A DNA stretch of 64,000 bases from Sympetrum striolatum (taxonomy: Eukaryota; Arthropoda; Insecta; Odonata; Libellulidae). The notes beneath the pieces are model-generated. The model saw only the letters and a program-made list of their open reading frames with translations, did no database searches and was not told the origin of the DNA. Numbering within the stretch: the stretch's first letter is position 1; each line of letters begins with the position of its first letter. The position numbers and the translations under genes were made by a program. The stretch is taken from assembly GCA_947579665.1 (NCBI GenBank), contig OX388350.1:39899393-39963392 (forward strand), in the 5' to 3' direction. Positions 33,806-44,984 of the stretch are shown here, piece by piece.

Positions 33806-36800
33806 ATGTCTCTAACGACGAAGCAGTTGATCGCGCAGCAGGAGCAACGGGAACGTTTGATTATCCGATTTGTTCCGAATTTGAAAAAGAAAGGAGTCGC
33901 AAATATCACAAAAGAAGCCATTGAAACGAGATTGCGCTCTCTTGAGCGTTACTGGAGCGAGTATTCCACGACGAATTTTGAGCTAGCGACGCGTGAGGAC
34001 GCAATTAAGGAGACATATTTTACTGAGAGTCGGTACGAGCAGACTCAGGAGAGTTATCATGATGCGGATGCTGAATTACGCGAGATGCTTGCGCGAATCA
34101 CCGTAATACCCCTGCCCGTACCTATCCAAAGTGACGTCGATCAGGCTAACAATATCAATAATCAGTTACCGGTACAGCTTCCAAAAACAACACTCCCAAC
34201 ATTTTCGGGTGGTTATGCCGACTGGGAGTCGTTCTGCGATTTATTTACGGCAATCGTAGATGCGGAGCCTCGATTTTCAGCAGCAACTAAGCTGCAATAC
34301 CTTAAACTGTGTTTGAGAGATTCTGCCGCGGATTTTGTCAAGAACATCTCGGTAACGGATGCTAATTACAAGTCAACCTGGGAGGCTCTGAAGGCTAGAT
34401 ACTGCAATCCGCGACTCGGTTTGCATACTTATCTTTCCATCCTGATGAATCTTCCGAAAATTATGAGGGAATCAGCGTTGGAACTGCGGACTTTAGTTGA
34501 CAAAACACATCAAGCGGTTCGCGCACTCGAGAATCTCGGCCGACCAGTAGCGACATGGGATGACTGGCTTGTTTTCATCACAACTCAACGTTTGGACAAG
34601 GAGTCACGAAAGTCCTGGGAGGCGCACCTTAGTTCCAAGGACGTAGTGACCGATCCGACATTAGAGAATCAGTTGGATACTAACCCTTTTCCCAGTTTTA
34701 AGGAGCTAATGAAATTCCTGGAAGGTCGCATACGGGCGTTAGATATGATAACTACTATTCCAGGTTCGGGTAGAGGGAGCGCCTTTTCCTCTAAATCTTT
34801 TTCGTCGGAGGCGAAGTCATTTCACGCGCAAAGGAAAACAGGATCTCCCAAAACCGCTCGCAAGTGTGGACTCTGCCCATTGAGTCACTATTTAGCCACC
34901 TGCCCTCGCTTTACGGAAAAGACGCCCTCAGAGAGAAGAGATGAAGTTCGTCGACTGGGCGTTTGCTTTAACTGCTTGGGTCATCATCGCCTCAGGGACT
35001 GCAAGTCGGAAAAGCGATGCTTACGGTGTCGTGGGCGGCATCACACGCTCCTGCATACGGAATTAGTGAACAACGACGCCCTTCACTCTGCTACTGATTC
35101 GGATGACAATCATCAATCAAACCAGATCGCTGCGACCTCGGGATTGGCAGTCACCTCACTGACCGCTATGGCTGCTCCACATTATACCGTCCTTCTCGCC
35201 ACAGCACGGGTAGTGGTCTTGGGACCACATGGAGTTCAAACTCAAGCTCGAGCCCTGCTGGACAATGGCTCCGAAGCATCTTTCATCACGGAGTCCTTGG
35301 CGCAACTTCTGCATCTACCTCACCAGCGAACGCACATTCCTCTGTCAGGACTCGGGGCGGCTGAGGCTGGCACTGCACTGAAGTTAGTTCAACTTACACT
35401 CTCTTCTAATTACGACCAGTCGTTCCATCTCGAATGCGAGGCATTGGTGCTGCCGCGTCTGACAAATCAACTTCCTGCGAAGGAGATAGTCGAGATGGAC
35501 CTGTCTTCTTTCTCCAATTTGCAGTTGGCTGACCCACTATTTCATCAGCCGCAGACAATTGACCTCATCCTGGGTGCTGACGTTTATGGTCAAGTTCTTC
35601 GTCAAGGGCTGCAACGATTCCCTCAACGCAAAATCATCGCCCAGAACACTACTCTTGGATGGGTCATAACGGGCTCATGTGAATCGAGTGGATCACGGCG
35701 GGCGGAGTCTTCCTCGAGTAAATCCCTGGTTTCGTTGCATTGTTCCGCTTTCCAGGATCTTGAAGATTCTCTTCAACGCTTCTGGGAAATAGAGGAAATT
35801 CCTCCTTCCACCAAGACATTACGCCCAGAAGAGGAACAATGTCTGCTGCACTTTAAAGATACTCACTCACGTGGACCGGACGGAAGGTACATCGTTCGCC
35901 TTCCGATTTCATCGGAGCTTCCTGATTCTGTGGAGGAGACACGTCGGATGGCGCTTAGGTCTCTTGCATCAACTGAGCGACGATTCATACGGGAGCCAGA
36001 GCTTGCACCTCTCTATCGTGACTTCATGAGGACGTACGAAAAACTTGGGCACATGGAAAGGGTCCCTAGTTTCGACTCTCAAGTCAAGCGGGCGTGGTAC
36101 TTACCTCACCATGCAGTCATCCATCCTTCATCATTGAAACTCCGAGTTGTATTCGACGCATCACGACGTACCTCACAGCAGCACTCTTTGAATGACTTCC
36201 TTCTCCCTGGTCCTCCTTTACAAAATGACCTTGCGCTAGTACTCACCAAGTGGCGAGGTCACCGTTTTGTATTCACCGCCGATATTGTGAAGATGTTTCG
36301 GCAAATTTTAGTGCATCCAGCTGATCAGGATCTTCAAAGAATTGTCTGGAGGCCTCATCCAGATACGCCAGCAGTCGATTATCGACTCAGCACTGTGACT
36401 TACGGTACTTCCTGCGCACCGTTCTTAGCAATGCAGTCCCTTCGGCAACTCATTGAAGATGAGGGGCATCACTTCCCTCTTGGAGCTGCTTGTCTCCACA
36501 AGGATGCCTATGTAGACGACATCTTCTCCGGGGCCGATGAACTCTTCTCAGCTTTGAGGATCAAAAGCCAACTATTGAAATTGCTTGCCTGTGCCGGATT
36601 TCAACTAGATAAATGGGCCGTCAATCATCCTGCTCTGCTTTGTGAGTCATCCTCTCAGAATCGAGATATCGAGCAGGCGAAACCTATCGACTCCAAAGAG
36701 TCCGTCAAAACTCTCGGGCTTATGTGGAACCAAGCAGCTGATCTTTTTAGATTCAACTTTCAGGTCCAAGACGCTACCAAAATGTTCCTCACGAAAAGAA

Positions 36801-37396
36801 CGGTACTCTCCAACATAGCACGGCTCTTCGATCCACTAGGCTGGGTAGCCCCTGTCTCCATTGGGGCAAAAATCCTTATGCAAGATGTGTGGATCTTAAA
36901 GACCGATTGGGATACGCCTCTACCTACAGATATTGTGGAACGATGGACGACCTACTGCAATGCATTGTCTGAACTATCGGAGCTTAAAATTGATCGCTGG
37001 CTGGGAGTAACACCATCGTCACGATGTGAACTTCATGGATTCGCTGATGCGTCAACGAGAGCCTACGCGGCGGTAGTTTATATCCGTGTCCTTAATGACG
37101 TGAACCAATGCCGGGTGTCACTACTTGCAGCCAAGTCCAAGGTGGCCCCGGTTAAAACAATCTCAATTCCCAGGTTAGAACTATGTGGAGCTGCTCTCCT
37201 CGTCCGCTTAATCAACTACCTGCGTAGAATTGACACGCTATCATCGCTACCAGTCTTCGCCTGGTCGGATAGTCAGGTGACTCTCGCTTGGCTACGGAAA
37301 CATCCCTGCTCATGGAAAACCTTCGTAGCTAATAGGGTCTCATATATACAGACAGAGCTGCCCTCCGCTGTTTGGCGTCATGTACCGTCTCCTTAA
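33806..37396 (+). CDS. BEL/Pao Gag-protease-RT-RNase H polyprotein, ended by premature TAA
   Basis: 1196 codons from the first ATG after the leader. Order seen: a coiled N-terminal Gag region; a DUF1759-like Gag core around residues 125-290 (LPTFSGGYADWESF); a Cys/His cluster at about 353-411 (CGLC, CFNCLGHHRLRDC, CLRC, HH), the nucleocapsid zinc-binding part; an A17-type aspartic protease with LLDNGSEASF at about 482-491; reverse transcriptase with Asp826 in FTADIVKMF and Y902-V-D-D905; RNase H with Asp1081, Glu1125 and Asp1155. The Gag/Pol enzymes are one frame, as in other BEL/Pao elements. The TAA at 37394-37396 cuts RNase H just before its last conserved part, so integrase would be lost without readthrough. 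Because reading resumes in the same frame, this is a point nonsense change or a readthrough stop, not a frameshift. Confidence 0.93.
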   Translation: MSLTTKQLIAQQEQRERLIIRFVPNLKKKGVANITKEAIETRLRSLERYWSEYSTTNFELATREDAIKETYFTESRYEQTQESYHDADAELREMLARITVIPLPVPIQSDVDQANNINNQLPVQLPKTTLPTFSGGYADWESFCDLFTAIVDAEPRFSAATKLQYLKLCLRDSAADFVKNISVTDANYKSTWEALKARYCNPRLGLHTYLSILMNLPKIMRESALELRTLVDKTHQAVRALENLGRPVATWDDWLVFITTQRLDKESRKSWEAHLSSKDVVTDPTLENQLDTNPFPSFKELMKFLEGRIRALDMITTIPGSGRGSAFSSKSFSSEAKSFHAQRKTGSPKTARKCGLCPLSHYLATCPRFTEKTPSERRDEVRRLGVCFNCLGHHRLRDCKSEKRCLRCRGRHHTLLHTELVNNDALHSATDSDDNHQSNQIAATSGLAVTSLTAMAAPHYTVLLATARVVVLGPHGVQTQARALLDNGSEASFITESLAQLLHLPHQRTHIPLSGLGAAEAGTALKLVQLTLSSNYDQSFHLECEALVLPRLTNQLPAKEIVEMDLSSFSNLQLADPLFHQPQTIDLILGADVYGQVLRQGLQRFPQRKIIAQNTTLGWVITGSCESSGSRRAESSSSKSLVSLHCSAFQDLEDSLQRFWEIEEIPPSTKTLRPEEEQCLLHFKDTHSRGPDGRYIVRLPISSELPDSVEETRRMALRSLASTERRFIREPELAPLYRDFMRTYEKLGHMERVPSFDSQVKRAWYLPHHAVIHPSSLKLRVVFDASRRTSQQHSLNDFLLPGPPLQNDLALVLTKWRGHRFVFTADIVKMFRQILVHPADQDLQRIVWRPHPDTPAVDYRLSTVTYGTSCAPFLAMQSLRQLIEDEGHHFPLGAACLHKDAYVDDIFSGADELFSALRIKSQLLKLLACAGFQLDKWAVNHPALLCESSSQNRDIEQAKPIDSKESVKTLGLMWNQAADLFRFNFQVQDATKMFLTKRTVLSNIARLFDPLGWVAPVSIGAKILMQDVWILKTDWDTPLPTDIVERWTTYCNALSELSELKIDRWLGVTPSSRCELHGFADASTRAYAAVVYIRVLNDVNQCRVSLLAAKSKVAPVKTISIPRLELCGAALLVRLINYLRRIDTLSSLPVFAWSDSQVTLAWLRKHPCSWKTFVANRVSYIQTELPSAVWRHVPSP

Positions 37397-39049
37397 AATC
37401 CAGCGGACCTCCCAAGCAGGGGCTTGGATCCAGTTTCTCTTCAGAGATCATCGTTATGGTGGAGAGGACCGGAGTGGCTATCATCCTCATTGGAAAACTG
37501 GCCACGACAACCAGATGCCTTGCCCACCCCCCAAGTACTCACTCTGCAGAGGATGGAAGAGGAAAATATTTTTCTCAAAAGGTTTTCCACTCTGTCTAGG
37601 CTAATCAGAGTGCTGGCATACTGCCTAAGGTTTATATCCCGATGCAGGCGTCTACAACCTGAGGCGACTACTTTCCTCAGTACAAAGGAACTCGCTGCCG
37701 CACGCTACAAAGCCATCCAGTTGACGCAGTCATGGGCCTTCGGAGCAGAATTAAAATTATTAGGTTCAGGCAAACCGTTGTCCCGTCGTAACCCGTTGCA
37801 ACGTCTGAATCCCTTCCTTGACGAAGAAGGTATTTTGCGAGTAGGAGGACGCCTGAAATACTCATTCCTTTCATTTTCTGCCAAGCACCCGCCAATCTTG
37901 CCCAAAAATTCCCACCTGAGCCAACTTATGATTGAATCTGCGCACCTTTCCTCACTCCATGGTGGACCTACCCTTACACTCAACGTTCTACGGAACAAGG
38001 TTTGGATATTGGGCGACGTGTCACTAGTCAAAAAATTAACTCGGCAGTGTGTAAGATGTCATCGTGCAAAACCGCGCTTTGGAGCTCAACTGATGGGTGA
38101 TCTTCCCGCATCGAGGACAACACCAGCGCGCCCTTTTAGTGTAGCTGGTCTCGACTATGCCGGGCCGTTCTATTTACGTACCACTAAAGGAAGAGGACAT
38201 CGCTCGTACAAGGGCTATGTGGCATTGTTCGTATGCTTTGTCACACGAGCAGTACATCTTGAAGCTGTCAGCGATCTCACCACTCAATCGTTCCTAGCAG
38301 CTTACCGGCGCTTCGTTGGTCGTCGAGGAGTGTGCAACACCCTGTACAGCGATAACGCGACGAACTTCCAAGGGGCTTTCAAGGAGCTACGCAAGATGTT
38401 TAGTGCTGCTTCTGCATTCTACGCGGAAGTTGCATCATCTCTGGCAAACGATGGAACCCATTGGTCCTTTATACCACCTGGTTCACCTCATTTCGGAGGC
38501 CTCTGGGAGGCTGGTGTAAAGTCGACCAAACATCATCTGCGCAGAGTAGTTGGTGAACACACTCTGACATTTGAGGAATTCACGACTCTTCTTATTCGGA
38601 TTGAGGCCTGCCTCAATTCTCGACCTCTCTGCCCTCTTACCTCTGACCCTGATGACCTGAATGCCCTGACTCCTGCGCACTTTCTAATCGGGGAAAATTT
38701 ATTTACAATTCCAGAACCCGAGTGTCCTAATGATAATAAGTTATCTAGGTGGCAGCTGGTGCAGCGGATGCGGCTAAACTTCTGGAGAAGATGGTCCCAA
38801 GAATATCTGCACCACCTTCAACAGCGGAGTCGGTGGCGTGATCCAAGGAAAAATTTTGAAGTAGGACAGCTGGTGATCGTCCGTGACGAGCGCTACCCGC
38901 CTTCTAAGTGGCCTTTGGGCCGCATCACCAAAGTGCACCCTGGACCTGACGGGCACGTTCGAGTCGTTACCGTCAAGATGTCGAATACGGAGCTACAGCG
39001 GCCAATAGTGCGACTCAGCCCACTGCCGATGCCGAATGCAGCTGCCTGA
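37397..39049 (+). CDS. BEL/Pao RNase H end and integrase, downstream of the in-frame stop
   Basis: Same frame as the upstream part, open to TGA at 39047-39049. The first ATG is at 37424, but no initiation signal is apparent. Numbered continuously from the gag start: integrase zinc-binding His1380, His1385, Cys1415, Cys1418; catalytic core Asp1450 (GLDYAG), Asp1516 (YSDNATNF), Glu1568 (GGLWEAGVKS); then a DUF5641-like C-terminal domain from about residue 1670, typical of Pao integrases. All catalytic residues are present. Integrase joins the reverse-transcribed DNA to the host chromosome. Expression depends on readthrough or complementation by another copy. Confidence 0.9.
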   Translation, partial: NPADLPSRGLDPVSLQRSSLWWRGPEWLSSSLENWPRQPDALPTPQVLTLQRMEEENIFLKRFSTLSRLIRVLAYCLRFISRCRRLQPEATTFLSTKELAAARYKAIQLTQSWAFGAELKLLGSGKPLSRRNPLQRLNPFLDEEGILRVGGRLKYSFLSFSAKHPPILPKNSHLSQLMIESAHLSSLHGGPTLTLNVLRNKVWILGDVSLVKKLTRQCVRCHRAKPRFGAQLMGDLPASRTTPARPFSVAGLDYAGPFYLRTTKGRGHRSYKGYVALFVCFVTRAVHLEAVSDLTTQSFLAAYRRFVGRRGVCNTLYSDNATNFQGAFKELRKMFSAASAFYAEVASSLANDGTHWSFIPPGSPHFGGLWEAGVKSTKHHLRRVVGEHTLTFEEFTTLLIRIEACLNSRPLCPLTSDPDDLNALTPAHFLIGENLFTIPEPECPNDNKLSRWQLVQRMRLNFWRRWSQEYLHHLQQRSRWRDPRKNFEVGQLVIVRDERYPPSKWPLGRITKVHPGPDGHVRVVTVKMSNTELQRPIVRLSPLPMPNAAA

Positions 39050-39084
39050 TATCCGGAGCCTCAGACGTATTTCGTCCTCCGGAC

Positions 39085-39097
39085 GAGGCGGGCGGGA
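39085..39097 (+). promoter_or_regulatory. Purine-rich tract (plus-strand primer) of BEL element
   Basis: GAGGCGGGCGGGA lies immediately before the 3' LTR at the place of the polypurine tract that primes plus-strand DNA synthesis. It is interrupted by two C residues, so it is a purine-rich and not a pure purine tract. Confidence 0.65.
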
Positions 39098-39275
39098 TGT
39101 TTAGGCGAATTTTGTCTTCCCGCCGGGAGTTCGCCTAGCGCAGACCTCATTTCTTTTGTTTTCATGTTTCCTGTTTTTTACCTGGCCACGAGGCAACCAG
39201 TCTCGAGCCAGACGGCGTACCGAAAAGTCGCCACTTGTAGCCTTTTGCGAAATAAAGCAAATTTTCACCTGTACA
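39098..39275 (+). repeat. 3' LTR of BEL/Pao element (178 bp)
   Basis: TG...CA ends, no visible difference from 32619-32796, AATAAA at 39251-39256, followed directly by the target duplication ATAGT. Confidence 0.95.
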
Positions 39276-39280
39276 ATAGT

Positions 39281-41100
39281 AATAAATAATACAAATAAAA
39301 TCAACAAACAAGTCTGTACGGAATTCATTTGAAATGGATGAAGAGTTGAAGCAATTTTGTAACAAAGAAATTTTTCCTTTTATCCTCTTCTGGTATTAAA
39401 ACTACTTCTAGTAAAAAAACTACCTATTAGCAGAATTGCGTAATCTATGAAACAATACCGATTATATACGGAAAAATTCAACAAAAGCCTTTCACCAATG
39501 GAATGGAATTTTGTGATTTATTTATCTTCAATTTATTCCTCTTGTATTGGAATTAATCCCAGAGGCTTAATCATATTCGATACAAGACGAGCGTTAAGAA
39601 GTGAATGAGGAAAATAATGGATAATAATAACAAGGATAAACACCCACGTGATCAGATGCTGACAATTTCACGTCGACGACGCATTTTACAGCTCATTTAA
39701 TACGTTCTGCTACTGAAATATGTTGACTCATTTGTGGAAAATATCGCACGTTTCTCACTCTCTCCGTCCCACTAGTTTCTTTGGGACCATTCTTTTCAGC
39801 TGCCACTATAATTAGCTATTCTTGAGTAAAGGGAGTGAGCGTAAGGCGAAATACATGTATTATGAAAGAAAGGATGACTAGTGCGACAATATTAAACCTA
39901 GATTGAGAAACCTTTTAATTTTATATATACAGGTGAAAAATTTGAACAATATTTAAGAGAAACTAATTCTTTTTCCTGAAATTGTCATAAAAATAACCAA
40001 GAAAATATTAATTTACTTTTGAGATCTCCAAATTTGCGGGAATATATGAAAAATATATTCGTATTTATCGTATTTTTATATTTTATATTTGTATTGTTAC
40101 TATAATATTATTATATTTATATACATTTCTATTGTGATATTTATGAATGGTGAACTGGTTCATACATTTTTATCTCCTTAATTAGATAAGGACTTTCTCT
40201 TTCCGTGAATCTCCTAACTTACGTCAATTGTTTACAGATATCGCAGGTTTTTCCGCATGATAAAAAAAATTCCAACCAACTAAAGCTATGTGAATAATAT
40301 ACGAAAATAATCCATCATCAATCATTAATTTATTATTTTCTATAATTTAATAAATTGTTTTTTTTTAACAAATAAAGTTTATAGGTTCCATTTTCATTTT
40401 TTCCTATTAAGAGGGGATGGGGAACCTACGTTACCCATTCCAAAGCGGCATGCAGGACAATCATTTTTGTACGCGAATCTTGCGCCTATTACTGACGTGT
40501 TTACGCTATATTATACATTTGGATTTAGATGTATATCGCTGTGGCGTATGGCAAAAGTTTTTTGCCTTTCCTGAGGAAAGAACGACCAAAAGAAGGTAAT
40601 TATCCATTTTTTAGATTATTTATTTGTAAAGTTAAATCGCTATATAATGCTAAATAAATTGCAAAATGTTAGTATCTCAAGTTATGTATATTTGAACACT
40701 TGGTAATTTTTAATCTACAATTAACAGCCATACAAGAATATAGATTCAATTGATAGAGATTTTATCCATAGCATCATAATCAGGTGTAATGATAATAATA
40801 ATAATTACTACGGCTTTCACCCAATTTACAGTGTCCAAATCGTCAAGAATAGCATACAGACATGACTGATTAAAGTTTTTTTTACAATACATACAACACA
40901 ATTGTACAATTTATTATATATAAACAATTAAAAATATATATAATTGATACATAAATATTATTTATTAAATAACTCTACTGATGATGATGCTATGTATTGA
41001 AACCGTTCGTGTACTCACTAGTATATTGGTTAAGCACAGATTATTGCCAACTTTTCATTTATCTTTGGTATGGCATACCAAAAAGTGAAGGCCGAATCTA
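39281..41100. other. AT-rich stretch without recognisable gene
   Basis: Right flank of the BEL element. Strongly AT-rich with TATATT-type low-complexity runs (40070-40140, 40900-40975) and a short (AAT)n at about 40793-40805. No gene. Confidence 0.55.
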
Positions 41101-41690
41101 TCGACGTTATCTCAAACTATGATTTGTCACCACATTGGCATTCCCAATTCATCAAAAATGACACTTCCGACTCGATCATTCCCCATGCTACATCCAAACG
41201 ACAGACACCCGGATTCCTTTGAGATGAAAGTCCTTGGCGGCAGTAAATCCGGTGACAAGGCGGTCCAGCCGCAAAACCGCTACACCCAGAAGCTGCGACG
41301 AAAAGAGTGATGGACCACTGCAAATGATCCACGAAGCGGTTTCGTTCGGTTTCGAGCGGAAAAAGTAAAAGTCGAATCAAAGGCCGTTGGTGCTAAAATG
41401 GCGGAATATTATTAACGCGAAGGTCAAAAGCTGTGGGCAAAACGCCAGACGGAACGGGGATTCGGGGACCTTCGCGGGGAAGTAAACACAGCCCTCTCGC
41501 GAAGTTCGAGGTAAAACTATATTTCGCGCTAGAAAACGTCTGAAATATCTCGCTCCAGGCCATCGAACCGTAATACTTTTCGTTTCGAATTTCGTCGAAA
41601 TGCAGTTCCGGTATTCGTCAACAAAGTCGAACCGGTTCGATCCGGCTGTTTTGGCTCCGGTCGTGAGAGTATCACATGCTTTCGAAAGTT
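41100..41690. other. GC/CpG-rich block without recognised gene
   Basis: CpG-dense compared with both flanks. Contains the perfect 14-bp palindrome TCGAACCGGTTCGA at 41627-41640. Short opposed frames (63 and 87 codons) overlap near 41117-41380 without known motif. Could be regulatory or an eroded repeat. Confidence 0.35.
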
Positions 41691-42635
41691 ACTACATTAC
41701 GAGAAGCTTTTTAAAATAATAATTTATTTACGGGCATAGCATGATAGAAGCACAAGATTAAATAACTTACAAATTAATTAAATAAGTATAAAGTACACAT
41801 AGGTTTAAATAGTTCTCAAAAACAATTGTCAATTAAAATAAAATCAATAGTAAAATAGGAAGGAAATTAAAATTTAAAATAACATATTTTACATATAATT
41901 ATATAGACATTTCTAAGATAAAATCATACATAGATTTAAAAAATAAATAGTAAAATTAGAAATTCTGAGGTTAAGGGAATTACTGTTAATAGGAAGAATT
42001 TAATAAATTATTGAACAATGAATCATAACAATCACAAATGAAACAAAATACCTAAGATATAAAGCAAGATATGTACTAAAGTTACAATAGAATATGTAAA
42101 TAGAGGGTAGAATTGTATCCAATAATATTATAAATAATAAATTATATTAAATAGCAATATTATAATACATAGCAAACAATGATTACATAGTATAATAATT
42201 TTCTTGCTTTTTATATATATTTTGTATGTCTGTTTTGTATCTACTATAATAATTTTTTTCCTATGTATTCCAGCTATTTTTGTATCCATCCTATAGTATT
42301 TTATCATTTTCGTAGTTTATTTATAATAATTGATACAATTTGGCTAACCTGAATCAATCGAAGAATTAATAAATAAATAGTACAATTACATTTAATATTT
42401 TTAAAAGTAAGCTGGTTTATGATGGTGAGATGGTTGGGAAGGAGATTGGGGGAGAATTTTTCAATTAAATAATTAAGCATCTGCAGGGAAAATGGATGGA
42501 ATAGACGAGAGGAACTTCTAAAGAAAGTAACTAAGGATACAATGGAAGAAAAAAGACTGAGGGGGAAGACTAAAACAAAAGATGTTTGATGCCATAAAGG
42601 GTACAGCAAGTTACCAAGAAACTAAGTACCTATTA
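41690..42635. other. AT-rich stretch without recognisable gene
   Basis: Extremely AT-rich, A-run- and TAAATA-dominated sequence. The 101-codon minus-strand frame at 42304-42609 is low-complexity and not supported. Confidence 0.55.
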
Positions 42636-43120
42636 AGTTCTAGAATAAAAGAAATAATAGTCAAAATATCAAATTAATCTCAACGTAAATCATACAATTT
42701 AGCTGGTAGTAAGTCTCTGCTACATACATTTATCAGAGCTTCATCGAATTACTCTTACATAGAATGTTTTTGTTTTTATATTAAATTCGAAACAATAAAT
42801 AACGGTTTTAGATTTAGATTCTGGTTCAACACTCTTGAATTTTCGTTTCGGAAAGGTAATTTGTTATGAGTAACGTTTAGTGGATGAACTGTATCAAATT
42901 TTAGAATAAAACTTAATAATAAAAAGCACTAATAATAAAATAGTGGTCAAAATACCAAATAAATCTAAATGTAAAGCATTCAATTTATGTATTTATTCGT
43001 CATAGCTTCATTAATTTTTACTTCAATGATACGATTTTTAAATCAAATTCTAAACGGAATAAATTTCGTTGTCCAGATTAGATTCGGGTTTCCGAATCCA
43101 GAATTTTCGGTTCGGATTCT
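42636..43120 (+). repeat. Two diverged tandem copies, ~270-bp period
   Basis: Copy A (about 42636-42853) and copy B (about 42898-43117) share, in order, TAGAATAAAA, a TCAAAATANCAAATNAATCT block, CAATTTA, AGCTTCAT, a CAAATTC/AAATTCGAAACNNAATAAA block, and an end with TTAGATTC followed by GAATTTTCG and TTCGG. Differences are numerous, so the duplication is old. A CpG-richer segment (43130-43320) follows. Confidence 0.5.
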
Positions 43121-44290
43121 TCAGTTTATATTTTCGGTTCTGCTCCAATTCGATACCCTGACTGGCACATTTCAGCTGCGAATATGGCGTCGCTTTTTTC
43201 GATGGTCGTCGAACTTTTGAAGATGCTGCGTCTGAGACAGGGACCACGCTTTTTTCTCTCTCGGCCCTCGCAAATCGGTTTGAGAGCGTGGCGAAGGTCA
43301 CTTTCAGCAGACGGTAAACAACTCGCGTTCTACAAGAAAAGAAACTGACGATGCCTCAGGCGAAGGATTATTTTATTTATTAGTAGCTTTCGCAAAAATT
43401 GCACTCTCTCTTGGGATGTTACCTTGTCGATGGCGCGCCAGTTGGGAAGGTCAATAGGTAAGGAGTACACCAAATGTGCAGGTACTACACAAAAGAATTG
43501 CTGAGATAAGTGTAGGTATTCTTAGGAAGTAGGGCTTCCAACCGTAGGTGTACCGTAAGAATACTTTTAGTGCCCCACTTAGTATCTAAAGCAACCATAT
43601 TCCAATAATTTTAGGTTATACGCCTTCCATATTTACCTTGGTATTGTATCACATTTAAGGACTATTCACAAGAGCAAATCCAGTTCTGAACCTTACCCGG
43701 TATGGTTGAATAGAGCCAAAATGAAGCTGTCTTAAACTATAAAAAAAAACTATATTATATTCGATAATGATTGATGATTAACCTAAGTACCTCACAGGGT
43801 GACTTCGAATCTTAAAATTACGTTGTATTACAATGCACATCATGCCGCTTAATTGCAGAGAACCTTAATATACAAATTAGCTAATAAGCTGATTTGAAAG
43901 GACATTTAAATACTGGGCCTAAATCTGGAGCCTACTAACGCGTTCATCATCATTGTAATTAAGAGTGAACCTCGAAGAACTATCGATTATAATACGTTTT
44001 TTTAGAGTTCAAGTGAAAATTACAGTTGAAATCCAACTTAGGTTATCATTATAATACCAGCCGTAGTATTGCATTCTTCATCAAATGTAGAATATTAAAT
44101 ACCAAAGCCTGTTTTAGTATAGGTACTTGCAATTAGGTTTATAGCACCCTGGACAAATTCAGGTTCTCGCACCTTTCTATAGGGAAATTTCAAGAAAAAC
44201 CTATGTTCATACAACATATGGTATGCGAAAAACTTTAGGAATATTACCCAAAGTATTAAAACACATAAGAAGTGGGATGTGCTAATCCCC
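43120..44290. other. Stretch without recognisable gene
   Basis: A CpG-containing patch at 43130-43470, then AT-rich. Frames of up to 85 codons on the minus strand have no family features. Nothing supported. Confidence 0.5.
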
Positions 44291-44295
44291 TTGGG

Positions 44296-44400
44296 GCTCC
44301 CTGATAGCCAAGTGGGCGCATTGGTGAAATCGGTGCCGGGTTCCATTCCCATTGGAACCCCATGCGCGAAATAAATTAAGCTTTTAAAACACTTTTAACA
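44296..44400 (+). mobile_element. tRNA-derived SINE, family S4 (copy 1)
   Basis: CTGATAGCCAAGTGGGCGCA (A-box-like, GCCAAGTGG), then GTGCCGGGTTCCATTCCC (B box with one change), then CCCATGCGCGAAATAAATTA. The part from the B box on matches 49775-49850 (CCGGGTTCGATCCC and CCATGTGCGAAATGACTTAA). A tRNA-like head with a shared non-tRNA body indicates a SINE. Confidence 0.6.
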
Positions 44401-44878
44401 GCAAAACTTCACAAACAAAATCAGCGCTAACAAACCGATATCAAAAGCTAATTTTAAAGTTCAGCTACCCCTGGCAATAATTAAGATCGACACAACTATT
44501 TTGAACGATTGCAAACCAGATATAACACGTTTGAGGCACGGGCCGTGAATGCCGGAAGCTCCCCGACCCAGAGTTATTTCGGAAAAGTGAAAAAAAGACA
44601 GATGGCGGAGACAAAAACATCGCAGGTGTCACCAACCAGAACGCTTCCTCTCACCGAAAGCAATCTCCGTCGAACTCCAAAACATCCCGCGCTTTCCTAT
44701 CCCATTCTCCCATTCCTCCGAACCATCCAGACACCAATAACAAACCCCAAAACTGGTAAATTAGGCAGTGCAGTTACACTGATAAAGAGACGTTCTAAAA
44801 TATACCTAATCATGGTCGGGCCGATCATAAAATATTCAACTACAGTGTGGATCCACAAAAGAATTGTCGCATCAAGGT
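44400..44878. other. Stretch without recognisable gene
   Basis: Somewhat GC-richer at 44520-44720 within a 127-codon plus-strand frame (44509-44892) that runs into the neighbouring SINE and has no recognisable domain. Not called as a gene. Confidence 0.45.
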
Positions 44879-44879
44879 T

Positions 44880-44982
44880 GTACAAGAAGTGAGAAATTGT
44901 GACTTCAATGGGACTCGAAACAAGGTCTCCCACTTTCCAGGCAGGTATTCTGGGCCACTAAACTACCAAGCCACTAATATTC
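44880..44982 (-). mobile_element. tRNA-derived SINE, family S3 (copy 2)
   Basis: On the minus strand: GGTAGTTTAGTGGCCCAGAA, ACCTGCCTGGAAAGTGGGAG, then TTTCGAGTCCCA (eroded B box) and TCACAATTTCTCACTTCTTG. Matches 29798-29892 throughout. Confidence 0.65.
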
Positions 44983-44984
44983 GC

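Larger units (their letters stand above)
32619..39275 (+). mobile_element. BEL/Pao-type LTR retrotransposon, complete, recently inserted
   Basis: A 6657-bp element flanked by the 5-bp target duplication ATAGT (32614-32618 and 39276-39280). Order: 5' LTR, primer binding site, repeat-rich leader, gag-protease-RT-RNase H-integrase frame, purine-rich tract, 3' LTR. The A17-type aspartic protease, the YVDD reverse transcriptase and the RNase H-then-integrase order place it in BEL/Pao. I see no difference between the two LTRs, so insertion is recent relative to substitution rates. One in-frame stop interrupts the polyprotein within RNase H. No envelope-like frame follows the integrase. Codon use and GC are well above the surrounding AT-rich DNA, as expected for a newcomer. 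Confidence 0.95.

Noticed and set aside
37394..37396. Frameshift in the BEL polyprotein
   Set aside because: Upstream and downstream parts are in the same frame, so it is a stop codon and not a frameshift.
37677..38956. Minus-strand frames inside the BEL element
   Set aside because: Shadow frames of the polyprotein.
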